53,927 bases of DNA from Plesiocystis pacifica SIR-1. GTDB lineage: Bacteria > Myxococcota_A > Polyangia > Nannocystales > Nannocystaceae. This document shows positions 43,901 to 52,689 of the stretch, in pieces. The notes beneath the pieces are model-generated. The model saw nothing but the letters and a program-made list of their open reading frames with translations, searched no databases and was not told the origin of the DNA. How positions within the stretch are numbered: position 1 is the first letter of the stretch; every line of letters starts with the position of its first letter. The stretch spans positions 1 to 53,927 of the forward strand of contig NZ_ABCS01000071.1 in NCBI RefSeq assembly GCF_000170895.1, written 5' to 3'. A program made the translations under genes and the position numbers.

Positions 43901-46720
43901 GACCGGGGGGCGCTCCTCCATGCCCGCGAGCGCGTCGGAGCGCAGCAGGGCGTAGAGGTCCCCGGCCTGGCGATCGAGCTCCTGGGTCAGCGGCAGCTCA
44001 TACTCGAGCCAGGCCAGGGCGCCGATGCAGCAGTCGAGGGCGAGGTGGCGGTCGTCGGCGAAGATCCGGTTCGAGATCCGCGTGGTCACGGCGTGGCCGA
44101 AGTCGACGGGCTCGAGCTGCGTGGACAGCAGGGCGTCGAAGCGGGCCTCGGCGATCTCGTAGTCCCCGCCCAGGCCCAGGGCCTCGCACAGGCCGATCTC
44201 GAGGTCGACGGCCAGGCTGCCGCCGCCCGGCTTGGAGCTCCGCCCGAGCGCCCCGCCGCCCCCCGACCCGAGGCGCTCGTCGAGGGCGCGCACGCCCGCG
44301 CTGAAGTAGCGCATCGCGGCCCGCGGCGCCGAGCTGCCGATCGCCCGGCGCCCGGCCGCGAGGCTGAGCTCGGCCAGGTGCCGGCGCAGGCTCAGCGCCG
44401 CGTCCTCGAGGGCCGCCCGCGCGCGCTCGGGCGGCGGGGTGTCGCCCTCGTCGGGGAAGGCGAGCAGGCCGTAGCCGTAGCCGAGGTGATCGACGACGTC
44501 GAACAGCTCCTCCGAGGCCCACTCGACCACCCCGCGGCCGAGCTCGAGGGCCGCGGCCTCCCCGGCCGGGCCGACGTCGAACTCGCGCTCGGGCCCGGCC
44601 AGGCGCGCGAGCCCGATGATGCCCACGCGGCGGTGGACCGAGGTCCGCAGCTGCGGCCCGGCGAGCTCGTAGGCCAGGGCGTGGAGGCGCTCGTGGGCGA
44701 AGCTGTGCCGGCCCTCGCCCAGGGGGTTGACCAGGCCCTCGCCGACCAGGGCCCCGAGGTGGCGGACCGCGTCGCCCTCGGACGCCCCGCGCTCGAGCAT
44801 CAGCGCGCGCAGGGTCGGGAAGTCGAAGTTCGCCCCGATGATCGCCGCGTACATCAGGACCTCGAGGGCGCCCGGCTCGAGCTCCCCGAGCTTGGCGGTC
44901 ATCATCATCAGGACGTCGTCGGAGAACTCCGCCCGGGTGATGGTGTCGGCGTCCCAGGTCCAGCCCTCGGGCCCGGCGACGATCAGCCGGTGGTCGAAGA
45001 GCAGCTGGAGCAGCTGGCGGACGAAGTAGGGGTTGTTGCGGGTCTTGGGCCCGATCAGCTCGGCGAGGGGCTCGACGTCCGCGACGGAGGTCGAGAGCGC
45101 GTCGGCGACCAGCTCGGCCACGTCCCCCCGCGCCAGCGGCTCGAGGGGCAGCCGGCGCAGGCTGTGGCCGTGCTCGAGCACGCCCAGGATGTGGCGCAGC
45201 GGGTGGCTGGGGTCGAGCTCCTCGTCGCGCACGCACAGCACCATGAGCAGGGCCGAGCGCGCCTCGCCGAGCAAGATCGCGAGCAGCTCGCAGCTCGCCG
45301 TGTCGGCGAAGTGCACGTCGTCGAGGGCCAGGACCAGGGGGTGATCGATGCGCGCGAGGCTGGCGACGAGGCGCGCCAGGGCCAGGGCGGTGCGGTTGCG
45401 GGACTCGAGCGGGGACAGGCGCGGGGCCCCGCGCGCGTAGGCCCCGAGCACCGGGCCAAACTTGGGCATCAGCTCGACGAGCACCGGGCCGAGATCCCCG
45501 AGCTCCCGGCGCAGCCGCTCGCGCCAGCGCCCGAGGCTGGCGTTGTCGAGGGTCAGCAGCTGATCGGCGACGTCGGTCAGCGCGACGAGGATGCCGGCGT
45601 GGGAGCGCTCGCTGATGCTGTCGCGGAAGCTGCCCCGGGCCAGGTGCCCCTCGCGGCTGAGCACGGGCTCGGCGAGCTGATCGATGAGCGCGGTCTTGCC
45701 GATGCCCAGCGGCCCCGAGATCAGCACGCAGCGCGGCCGCCCGCGGCAGGCCTCGCGCAGGGCCTCGAGCAGCAGCCGCGTCTCCTCGTCCCGGCCGTAG
45801 AGGCGGTGGGGCAAGAGCAGCTGCGTGGGCACGTCGCCCTCGCCGAGCTGAAAGTCGTCGAGGCCCTCGCCCGCCTGCAGCCCCGAGGCCAGGCGCTCGA
45901 GGTCGGCGTGCAGGCCCTTGGCCGAGTGGTAGCGCCGCTCGGGGGCCTTCTCGAGCAGCTTCATGACCATGGCCGAGACCGCGGCGGGCAGCTCCGGGCG
46001 CAGGCGCTGGGGCGGCAGGGGGCGGCGCGCGAGGTGGGCGTGGATCAGCTCGAGGGGTGAGTCGCTGGTGAACGGCCGCTCCCCCGTGAGCAGCTCGTAG
46101 AAGGTCACGCCGAGGGAGTAGAGGTCGCTGCGGTAGTCGACCTGGCGGTGCGTGCGGCCGGTCTGCTCGGGCGAGATGTAGGGCAGCGTGCCCTCGAGCA
46201 CCCGGCGGTCGTGGATGTGCCGGCGCTCGCTCTCCAGCAGCACGGAGATGCCGAAGTCGGCGATGGAGATCGAGCGGTCCCGGGGGTCGATGAGGATGTT
46301 GGTCGGCTTGATGTCGCGGTGGACCACGCCGCGCTCGTGGATCTGCGCCAGGGTGTCGGCGACCTGGACCGCGACGGTCAGGAACTCGTCGACGTCGAGG
46401 GCCCGGCCGCTGCAAAACTCGGCCAGGTTGACGCCCTCGCGCCACTCGAGCACCAGCGCCAGCTGGGTGCCCGCGCGCTCGAGGGCCAGCGCGCGCACGA
46501 CCCCGTCGAGCTCGAGCTGCTGGATGAGCTTGAACTCGTGCTCGACCCGGGCCTCGAGGCCCTCGTCCGAGCCGAGCTCGTAGAGCTTGACGACCACGAC
46601 CTCGTCGTCGACCTCGCGCGTCGCCGCGAACACCCGGGTCGTCCCGGACTCGCGCAGGACGTGGGCGTCCCGATAGCCCTCCAGGCCCAGGGCCCGGGCC
46701 CGTGCGACGCCACCACTCAC
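40991..46720 (-). CDS. Giant hybrid Ser/Thr kinase, AAA ATPase, GAF, PAS, histidine kinase
   Basis: Predicted 1909 residues. Domains: Ser/Thr kinase about 15-275 (VVVVKLYEL Lys, HRDIKPTN at 134-141, DFG at 155-157, SPEQ); AAA_16-type ATPase about 305-560 (P-loop GPLGIGKT at 336-343, Walker B ALDDVHFAD); a TPR-like helical region about 700-1330; GAF about 1345-1515; PAS about 1530-1655; HisKA about 1665-1735 with the phosphorylatable His in GVAHEINNPIQG; HATPase about 1745-1905 (NLVTNARDAL, DHGGG, GTGLGLSVSHGI). No receiver domain, so a partner response regulator is expected elsewhere. This architecture is known from myxobacteria and cyanobacteria. Likely integrates a cytoplasmic signal into phosphorelay output. 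Confidence 0.9.
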   Translation of the reverse strand: MSGGVARARALGLEGYRDAHVLRESGTTRVFAATREVDDEVVVVKLYELGSDEGLEARVEHEFKLIQQLELDGVVRALALERAGTQLALVLEWREGVNLAEFCSGRALDVDEFLTVAVQVADTLAQIHERGVVHRDIKPTNILIDPRDRSISIADFGISVLLESERRHIHDRRVLEGTLPYISPEQTGRTHRQVDYRSDLYSLGVTFYELLTGERPFTSDSPLELIHAHLARRPLPPQRLRPELPAAVSAMVMKLLEKAPERRYHSAKGLHADLERLASGLQAGEGLDDFQLGEGDVPTQLLLPHRLYGRDEETRLLLEALREACRGRPRCVLISGPLGIGKTALIDQLAEPVLSREGHLARGSFRDSISERSHAGILVALTDVADQLLTLDNASLGRWRERLRRELGDLGPVLVELMPKFGPVLGAYARGAPRLSPLESRNRTALALARLVASLARIDHPLVLALDDVHFADTASCELLAILLGEARSALLMVLCVRDEELDPSHPLRHILGVLEHGHSLRRLPLEPLARGDVAELVADALSTSVADVEPLAELIGPKTRNNPYFVRQLLQLLFDHRLIVAGPEGWTWDADTITRAEFSDDVLMMMTAKLGELEPGALEVLMYAAIIGANFDFPTLRALMLERGASEGDAVRHLGALVGEGLVNPLGEGRHSFAHERLHALAYELAGPQLRTSVHRRVGIIGLARLAGPEREFDVGPAGEAAALELGRGVVEWASEELFDVVDHLGYGYGLLAFPDEGDTPPPERARAALEDAALSLRRHLAELSLAAGRRAIGSSAPRAAMRYFSAGVRALDERLGSGGGGALGRSSKPGGGSLAVDLEIGLCEALGLGGDYEIAEARFDALLSTQLEPVDFGHAVTTRISNRIFADDRHLALDCCIGALAWLEYELPLTQELDRQAGDLYALLRSDALAGMEERPPVTDPRVLAALEVIEVSIASAQLVDAHVHLALTELYLRVVSEQGYHSAYPLMLVHGATIIGAYLGERALGCELAEQARALAEVGAATVLRRLASPYWFLRGWTQPFAHALEPLRASVAASLVVGDFEFVGYGTIMRLSTSLSANVHLRTIEYEAEAGLHRLRQWGAKPLAAIADAYQRFAGALLGDRHEGALAEVERDLEQPVCARMIELLAVWQDVLFGRWSAALARVEGLADTERILFAPWHVADYSLLHGLSAAVCARSTTDAAARERLLGVARERLRKLRSWSELGSWDFDPRALLVAAELRALEGEPVEAMAWFSQARRSSAEQRLPALEALTLERLGATALGLGLDDLARGPLREARDRYHHWGAFAKVAELEARWPEMGTLTPAKGGAAEGLEDTHMTRSSSANEALDLDTVLKATVAIGEDIQLGDVVTRIMAIALESAGAQRGALMLPRGRGDSGKDATLAVVALASVEVDDAYGVGYLRESLALSEVGDRLPLSLLRWVERTRETVILHDAVRDLRHGLDPYIAEAGVRSVLCLPIVKQGRLIALLYLENRLSPESFTQERIEVLRLLMVQAGSALENAQLFERLRTSEVRWRSLVEDLPDVVMLLDADARIEFVNHLGGAAPPERALGRTIVEFIHPDDREQLRAAIEQAVGAGERRAEELRIETPAGERWFAWRVVPISVDGRVERLIIVGTDVTERRAAEAAQRSVEAAQRQQQRLESIGTLASGVAHEINNPIQGIMNYSELIMHTPDERELVIEFAEEIHHESERVATIVRNLLAFSRRDSETLGETFSAKQIVDGTLSLVHTILRRSQIEIRVDIPEDLPRVACRHQQIQQVVMNLVTNARDALCERWPGHNERKLIEIEARTVPAEGAAEGAAEGGRGWLRISVSDHGGGVPEHVAAHIFDPFFTTKGRDQGTGLGLSVSHGILQEHGGELRLDNRAGEGATFHIDLPLTSMVD

Positions 46721-46860
46721 TCCGCCATCTTAGACCGGTCGCCGGCAAACGCCACGCATCGCTAACGGGCACGCACGCGCGCCCAATGCTGACTCAAAGG
46801 GCAGGGTCTCGATGGAGGACCGTGCCATACTCCCACCTACCTCATGGAGTGGCGAGCCAA

Positions 46861-49209
46861 GTGACCGAGCAAGTGACCGAGGCCAGCGCGATCCCGCAAC
46901 TGCAGAGCACGATCCAGTCCGTCACGGTCTATCGCCGGGGCGCGTCGGTCCGCCGACGCGTCCGCGTCGAGGCCGGCCCCGCGTGCCCGCCCGTGATCCG
47001 GGTGACCGGACTGCCGATGAGCCTGGCGGAGCAGTCGGTCCGGGCGACCCTCCGCCCCCTCGCCGACGCCGAGCCTGCAGACGCGACGCGCAGCCCCGTC
47101 GTGGGCGATCTACGCGTGCTCCTCTTGCCCCACGCCGCGGCGAGCGAGGGCGCCGGCGGGGCCCAAGACAGCGCGCGAGAGCCCACCGGGCGCGCCGCCC
47201 TCGAAGCTGCAGAATTGGCCTGGAAACGCGCCAGGGCCCGCCTCGACCACGCCCGGTCCATGCGCCGCGAGCTCGCCAGCCTCGAGCCGGGCGCCCGGGG
47301 AGCGCCCGCCGAGGGTCAGCCGCCGGCCGACTCCCCCCTCCAGGCGCGCCTCGAGCTGCTCCGCTTTCGCAAGGCCCAGCTGGCCGCGCTGCAAGGGCGC
47401 ATCAGCGCCGCGCTCACGGCCGAGACCGAGGCCCGCGAGCGCTACCACGAGCTCCGCGAGCGCGAGCGCGTCGCCTCGAACGCCGACGACCAGCGAGACT
47501 ACGAGCTGCGCAAGGCCGTCGAGCTCCACCTCGAGCTGCCCCCTGGTGACGCGCCGGTGGTCGGCGCGGTCGAGATCGACCTCGACTACCTGGTCGCAGG
47601 CGCGCGCTGGGTGCCCAGCCACGTCGCCCGCCTCGACGCCGAGATGCGCAGCGCCGAGTTCGAGCTCCGCGCCCTCGTGGTCCAGCGCACCGGCGAGGAC
47701 TGGCGCGGGGTCGGGCTGACCTTGTCGACGGCCGACCCCCAGAGCTGGGCCGAGCTCCCCGAGCTCCCCAGCCTCAAGATTGGGCGACGCCAACCCCCCC
47801 CGCGCAAGAGCGGCTGGCGGGCGGCCCCCGAGGGCGCCGGGGCCCTCTACGCCGACTGCATCCGCGACCTGGGCGAGCGGCCCAAGCCCGAACCCGAGCC
47901 CGCCCCTGCGCCCACGCCCTCGAAGCCCAAGCTCGCTCGGCAGCCCTCCTCGGTCGGCACGGCAGCTGCGGCCGCGGACGACATGCCCAGCTTCGGCGGC
48001 GGCGGCTTCGACGAAGAGTCGGATCTCGCGGTGCGCAGCCAGTCCGTCGTGACCCCGAACATGAAGCGACGCCGCGGCGGCCCGCCCCCGCCTCCCGGCG
48101 GCGCCCCCCCCATGCCCAGCGCCCCCGCCTTTGCTGCCGCCCCCATGACTCGGGGCTCCTTTCCCCCACCTCAGGCCATGGCGGAGCGCAAGAGCGGCGG
48201 CCTGCTCGGGGCGATCGGCGGCGCCATGGCCAGCGGCTTCGAGGCCCTCGCGGGCGGCGGCGGCGAGGGCTACGGCGGACGCGGAGGCTTCGCCGACGCC
48301 GCCCCCGAGCTCCCGCTGCTCGACACCACGCGCCTCGACTACGGCTCCCTGCGCATGCCCGGGCCCACGGACGATCTCGACGCCCAGGCTCGGGGCCAGC
48401 TTCGGCGCATGACCCCGCGCGAGCGCCACGGCGGGGACCAAGGTCGCGCCAAGCGGGCGGCGGTGGCTGAGCTCGAGGCCAAGCGAGACGGCGATCGCAT
48501 CGACCATCACCTGTCCGCGCCCGCGGGCCACCGGTGGCCCAGCAACGCCGACGGCTACGACCACGCCTACGTCGCCGACGGCACCGTCGAGGTGCCCAGC
48601 GACGGCAGCTTCCGCTCCCTGCCCATGCTCGCCCGCCCAACCGAGGCCCGCCCCCGCTACATCTGTGTCCCGCGCGAGAGCCAGGACGTGTTCCGCGTGG
48701 TCCGCCTCGACAACCCCCTCGACGGGCCGCTGCTGCCCGGCCCCGTCGACGTCTACGTCGACGGCAAGTTCGCCCTCGGCTCGCAGATCGACGAGGCCAC
48801 CCCGGCCGGCGGCGCCTTCGAGCTCGGCATCGGCGTCGAGCAGGCCATCGAGGTCGCCCGCAACGTCCGCTTCGAGGAGGAGGCCGCGGGCATGTTCAAG
48901 CGCAGCCTCGAGCTGCGCCACGAGCTGCGCGTCGAGCTGCGCAACAACCTCCCGCGCCCGGCCACCGTCGAGGTCCGCGAGCGCCTGCCCCACGTGCCCG
49001 AGGGCTCCGACAAGGTCGAGCTGCGCACCGACACCGTCGAGCCGCCCTGGTCCGACTACGAGCCCCGCGACCCCGAGCGCGCCCTCGAGTCCGGGCACCT
49101 GTGGTCCGTCGAGCTCGAGCCCGGCGCGGTCCAGACCCTGAAGGCCGCCTTCACCGTCACCATCCCCCGAGACCACGAGCTCGAGGGCGGCAACCAGCGG
49201 GAGCGATGA
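46861..49209 (+). CDS. DUF4140/DUF4139 (MuiA-type) protein, first paralogue
   Basis: Predicted 782 residues from the GTG at 46861, preceded by GGAG at a long 11-base spacing; GTG 46849 and an ATG at 46786 are in frame too. Residues 15-105 form the DUF4140 part (IQSVTVYRRGASVRRRVRVEAGP..., VIRVTGLPMSLAEQSVRATL), followed by a charged coiled-coil helix region, then DUF4139 (VEIDLDYLVAGARWVPSHVARL...VQRTGEDWRGVGLTLST). A Gly/Pro/Ala-rich insert of ~200 residues splits the second domain; its remainder reads VFRVVRLDNPLDGPLLPGPVDVYVDG. The related MuiA was named for inhibition of mucoidy; biochemical role unknown. No signal peptide. Confidence 0.75.
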   Translation: MTEQVTEASAIPQLQSTIQSVTVYRRGASVRRRVRVEAGPACPPVIRVTGLPMSLAEQSVRATLRPLADAEPADATRSPVVGDLRVLLLPHAAASEGAGGAQDSAREPTGRAALEAAELAWKRARARLDHARSMRRELASLEPGARGAPAEGQPPADSPLQARLELLRFRKAQLAALQGRISAALTAETEARERYHELRERERVASNADDQRDYELRKAVELHLELPPGDAPVVGAVEIDLDYLVAGARWVPSHVARLDAEMRSAEFELRALVVQRTGEDWRGVGLTLSTADPQSWAELPELPSLKIGRRQPPPRKSGWRAAPEGAGALYADCIRDLGERPKPEPEPAPAPTPSKPKLARQPSSVGTAAAAADDMPSFGGGGFDEESDLAVRSQSVVTPNMKRRRGGPPPPPGGAPPMPSAPAFAAAPMTRGSFPPPQAMAERKSGGLLGAIGGAMASGFEALAGGGGEGYGGRGGFADAAPELPLLDTTRLDYGSLRMPGPTDDLDAQARGQLRRMTPRERHGGDQGRAKRAAVAELEAKRDGDRIDHHLSAPAGHRWPSNADGYDHAYVADGTVEVPSDGSFRSLPMLARPTEARPRYICVPRESQDVFRVVRLDNPLDGPLLPGPVDVYVDGKFALGSQIDEATPAGGAFELGIGVEQAIEVARNVRFEEEAAGMFKRSLELRHELRVELRNNLPRPATVEVRERLPHVPEGSDKVELRTDTVEPPWSDYEPRDPERALESGHLWSVELEPGAVQTLKAAFTVTIPRDHELEGGNQRER

Positions 49210-49210
49210 C

Positions 49211-50842
49211 ATGCGCGCGAGCCCAACCCTCACCCAGCTCCCCGTCGTCGCGGTCACCGTCCTCGAAGACCGCGCGATCGTCACCCGCCGCGCCACCTTC
49301 GAGCTCGCCCCCGGCACCCACCAACTGCGCGTCGAGGGCGTGGCCCCGGTGCTCGTCGACAAGACCCTGCTCGGCCGCCTGCGCGCCCCAAAGGGCAGCC
49401 CCGCGCTGCCCGAGGGCGCCCGCGTGCGCAGCCTGGCCCTGCGTCGACGCTGGCTGACCCAGGACGCCCAGCGCCCCGACGCCGACCTGGGCGACGAGAG
49501 CCTCGCCCAGCTCCGCGCCCGCCTGCGCGACGAGCAGTGGGCCCTGGCCCGGGCGGGCGATCAGCTCAACGACCTCGACGGCGAGCTCGAGACCCTCCGC
49601 GCGCTCTTGGCCCAGGCCGTGGCCGAGATCGGCGAGGACGTCGGCTGGGGCCGGTCTCAGCCGGCGCGCTGGGCCGAGCTCATCGGCGAGCTCGACGAGG
49701 CCCTCGCCGCGGGCCGAGACGCCCGGGAGCAGCAGGCCGCCGACATCGCCACGCGGTCCGAGCGGACCCGGAGCATCGCCCGGGCGATCGCGGCCGCGTC
49801 GACGCTCGACAGCTTCGCCCGCGCCGAGCTCGACGTCGAGATCGCCCTCCCCGGCGATCCCCAGGACCCGGCCCGCGCCGTCGAGCTCAGCGTCGAGTAT
49901 CTCGTGCCCGGCGTCGCCTGGCGACCCTGGCACACCGCCAAGCTCAACACCGAGTCAGCCGAGGCCGGCGGCCTCGCGCTGCGCTGCGACGGCGCCGTGT
50001 GGCAGGCCACCGGCGAGGACTGGACCGAGGTCGAGCTGACCTTCAGCACCGAGCGTCCCTCCCTGGGCGTCGCCCCGCCCGTGCTCGAGGACGATCCGCT
50101 GTGGGCCGTGCCCCGGGGCGAGGTCGTCGAGGTCGAGGCCCGCGATCAGACCATCCACGCCACGGGCCTCGTCGACGACGGCGACGGCAGCAGTGGGGCC
50201 TCGCCCCCCTCCGACGCTCCGCCCGGCGTCGACGATGGCGGCGAGCCCCAGGAGCTGCGCTCGACCACGACAGTCACGATCCGCGGCGACGGCCGGGTCC
50301 ACCGCGTCCCCCTGTTCGAGATCGACGCTCCCGCCGCGCTCGCCCGGGTCTGCGTGCCCGAGCGCTCCCCCGCGGTCTTCCTGCGCTCGCGTCACGAGCT
50401 CGACGGCGCCCGCCCGCTGCTCGCCGGCCCCGTCGACCTGGTCCGCGACAGCGGCTTCGTCGGCCGCACGAGCATCGACTTCGTCGCCCCCGGGGCCCGC
50501 TTCGAGCTGAGCTGGGGCCCCGAGCCCACCTTGCGCGTGCGCCGGGAGGTCGAGCTGCTCGAGGAGGAGCGGCGGATGATGAGCTCGTGGACCCGCAAGC
50601 CCCGGCGGGTCACCCTCAAGCTCAGCAACATCGGCCCCGAGCCCGCGATCATCGAAGTCCGCGACCGCGTGGCCGTGTCCGAGACCGAGAAGGTCAGCGT
50701 CGAGGTCCAGGAGATCACCGGCGGGGCCAAGCCCGACGCCGACGGCATCGTGAGCTGGTCCGTGCGCCTGCCGGGCTTTGGCCACGACCGCTACCAGCTG
50801 CGCTGGACCCTGGTCGTCCACGACGACGTCGCGGGGCTCTAA
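49211..50842 (+). CDS. DUF4139 (MuiA-type) protein, second paralogue
   Basis: Predicted 543 residues, starting 1 bp after the previous stop, so translationally linked. Same plan as its neighbour without the low-complexity insert: DUF4140-like start (VVAVTVLEDRAIVTRRATFELAPGTHQLRVEGV), a helical linker, then DUF4139 (VELSVEYLVPGVAWRPWHTAKLN...WQATGEDWTEVELTFSTERPSLG...GPVDLVRDSGFVG). The two share WRGVGLTLST/WTEVELTFST and GPVDV/GPVDL signatures. A tandem pair of unequal length suggests subunits of one complex. Ends in a 4-bp convergent overlap with the LysR gene. Confidence 0.78.
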   Translation: MRASPTLTQLPVVAVTVLEDRAIVTRRATFELAPGTHQLRVEGVAPVLVDKTLLGRLRAPKGSPALPEGARVRSLALRRRWLTQDAQRPDADLGDESLAQLRARLRDEQWALARAGDQLNDLDGELETLRALLAQAVAEIGEDVGWGRSQPARWAELIGELDEALAAGRDAREQQAADIATRSERTRSIARAIAAASTLDSFARAELDVEIALPGDPQDPARAVELSVEYLVPGVAWRPWHTAKLNTESAEAGGLALRCDGAVWQATGEDWTEVELTFSTERPSLGVAPPVLEDDPLWAVPRGEVVEVEARDQTIHATGLVDDGDGSSGASPPSDAPPGVDDGGEPQELRSTTTVTIRGDGRVHRVPLFEIDAPAALARVCVPERSPAVFLRSRHELDGARPLLAGPVDLVRDSGFVGRTSIDFVAPGARFELSWGPEPTLRVRREVELLEEERRMMSSWTRKPRRVTLKLSNIGPEPAIIEVRDRVAVSETEKVSVEVQEITGGAKPDADGIVSWSVRLPGFGHDRYQLRWTLVVHDDVAGL

Positions 50843-51744
50843 CCCTCAGCCGTCTCCAGCCCCGCGAGCTCGGCCACGAGGAAGTCCACGAAGGCCCGGA
50901 CCTTGGGGACGAGGTAGCGCTTCGAGGGGTAGACCGCGTACACGGTGGCGCTGCGCGGCGTCCACTCGCCGAGCACCGCCCGCAGTCGCCCCGCCGCGAG
51001 GTCCTCGCGCACGTAGACCTCGGGGATCATGCCCAGGCCCAGGCCGGCGCGCAGCGCCTCGCGGACCGCGAGGCTCGAGCTGACCTGGTAGCGACCGCGC
51101 ACGGGCTGGCGGAGCTCACGGCCGCGCTTGCTGAAGCTCCACTCCCGCGCGTGCGCGGCGAGAGAAAAGCCCACGCACTCGTGCTCCCGCAGCTGCTTGG
51201 GGTGCGTCGGAGTCCCGCGGCGCTCGAGGTAGTCCGGCGCCCCGCAGACCACGTGCGCGAGCGTCATCACCTTGCGGGCCACGAGGCTCGAGTCCTCGAG
51301 CTGCTCGGTCCCGCGGATCGCCACGTCGAAGCCCTCCTCGACCAGGTTCACCCGCCGGTCGTCGAGGCGCAGGTCGAGGGACAGCTCCGGGTGACGCTGC
51401 AAGAAGGCCGGGATCGCCGAGGCGAAGCAGGTCAGGGTCAAGCTCATGGGCGCGCTGACGCGGAGCGAGCCCTTGGTCTCGCCCTGCATCGCGTCGAGCA
51501 TGCCCTCGGCGTCGTCGAGCTCGTCGAGCACCCGAGCGACGCTCTCGTAGTAGAGCTCGCCGGCCTCGGTCAGGCTCATGCGTCGCGTGGTGCGATGCAG
51601 CAACCGCACCCCCAGCGCGGCCTCGAGCTCGCCCACGTTCTTGCTGACCGCCGCGGGCGACAGTCGCAGGTGGCGAGCCGTCGCCGCGAAGCTGCCGAGC
51701 TCGACGGCGTGGCGAAAGACGGTGAGCGCGGTGAAGCGATCCAT
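50839..51744 (-). CDS. LysR-family transcriptional regulator
   Basis: Predicted 301 residues, full length. N-terminal winged helix-turn-helix: MDRFTALTVFRHAVELGSFAATARHLRLSPAAVSKNVGELEAALG (residues 1-45), then RLLHRTTRRMSLTEAG. The C-terminal effector domain starts LRVSAPMSLTLTCFA. Divergent from the metallo-beta-lactamase-fold gene, with a perfect 19-bp palindrome directly abutting its start codon. Probably controls its divergent neighbour and itself; effector unknown. Unlike the truncated LysR gene at 20585-21211, this one is intact. Confidence 0.92.
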   Translation of the reverse strand: MDRFTALTVFRHAVELGSFAATARHLRLSPAAVSKNVGELEAALGVRLLHRTTRRMSLTEAGELYYESVARVLDELDDAEGMLDAMQGETKGSLRVSAPMSLTLTCFASAIPAFLQRHPELSLDLRLDDRRVNLVEEGFDVAIRGTEQLEDSSLVARKVMTLAHVVCGAPDYLERRGTPTHPKQLREHECVGFSLAAHAREWSFSKRGRELRQPVRGRYQVSSSLAVREALRAGLGLGMIPEVYVREDLAAGRLRAVLGEWTPRSATVYAVYPSKRYLVPKVRAFVDFLVAELAGLETAEG

Positions 51745-51763
51745 TCGACACTCTCAGTGTCGA
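51745..51763. promoter_or_regulatory. Perfect palindrome beside lysR
   Basis: TCGACACTCTCAGTGTCGA (8+3+8) begins one base beyond the lysR start codon in the 75-bp divergent region. It contains T-N11-A spacing as expected for a LysR site. Occupancy would block lysR transcription or translation and may activate the gene at 51820. Confidence 0.75.
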
Positions 51764-51819
51764 GTCATACCACCAGGCAGCACATTGTTCACCAAAGGGC
51801 GTGGATCTACCCCTAGTTC

Positions 51820-52689
51820 ATGCCCAAGTACATCTGTGAGACCTGCGGAACGCAATTCGCCGAGACCCACGTGACCCCCGAGCGCTGCCCGATCTGCGCG
51901 GACGAGCGACAGTACGTCGGCCGCGGAGGCCAGCGCTGGACGACCCACGGAGACCTCCTGGCCCGCCACCGCCAGCGCATCGAGGACGACGACGGCCTGC
52001 TCGCCTTCGGGGTCGACCCCGGCTTCGCCATCGACCAGCGCGCCCTCTTGCTGCCCACCGACGCCGGGAACCTGCTGTGGGAGAGCGTCAGCCTCGTGAC
52101 GCCGGAGGCCGTCGAGGCGATCCTCGCTCGCGGCGGCGTCGAGCGCATCCTGATCTCGCACCCGCACTTTTACTCGGCCATGGGCGAGTGGAGCGACGCC
52201 CTCGGCGGCGTCCCGATCCTCCTGCACGAGGCCGACCGCGAGTGGATCCAGCGTCCGCACCCGGCGATCGAGACCTGGTCCGGCGACGCGCTCCGGCTCT
52301 CGGACACGGTGACGCTGATCCGCGCTGGCGGGCACTTCCCCGGCAGCACCGTGCTGCACTGGGCCGCGGGCCCGCGCCCCGGCGGAGCCCTGTTCGCCGG
52401 CGACACCCCCCAAGTCGTGCCGACCCGCCGACACGTCTCGTTCATGTACAGCTACCCCAACCTCACGCCGCTGCCAGCCGCCGAGGTCCGAGCCATGCGC
52501 GATCGCCTGGCCCCCTACGCCTTCGAGGACGTCTACGGCTACACCTGGGGCCGCAACATCCTCGGCGGGGGCCGGGCGGCCGTCGACCGGTCCTTCGCGC
52601 GCTACCTCGAGGCGGTGCAGGACACGGCCGTGACCCTCACGGCCCCCAGCGCAGGCTCAACACCCGCAGCTCGCTCTGCTCGCGCATGA
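51820..52689 (+). CDS. Metallo-beta-lactamase-fold protein with rubredoxin-like zinc ribbon
   Basis: Predicted 289 residues. Residues 5-35 (YICETCGTQFAETHVTPERCPICADE) form a two-CxxC zinc knuckle. The following MBL fold has ISHPHFYSAMGEW where HxHxDH normally stands, so Asp and the last His are replaced, although later ligand-like blocks are kept (AGGHFPGS, LFAGDTPQVV). This subfamily is widely found with a partly changed metal site. Divergent from lysR and probably controlled by it. The last 53 bp overlap the convergent membrane gene, so the natural C-terminus could be shorter. Confidence 0.8.
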   Translation: MPKYICETCGTQFAETHVTPERCPICADERQYVGRGGQRWTTHGDLLARHRQRIEDDDGLLAFGVDPGFAIDQRALLLPTDAGNLLWESVSLVTPEAVEAILARGGVERILISHPHFYSAMGEWSDALGGVPILLHEADREWIQRPHPAIETWSGDALRLSDTVTLIRAGGHFPGSTVLHWAAGPRPGGALFAGDTPQVVPTRRHVSFMYSYPNLTPLPAAEVRAMRDRLAPYAFEDVYGYTWGRNILGGGRAAVDRSFARYLEAVQDTAVTLTAPSAGSTPAARSARA

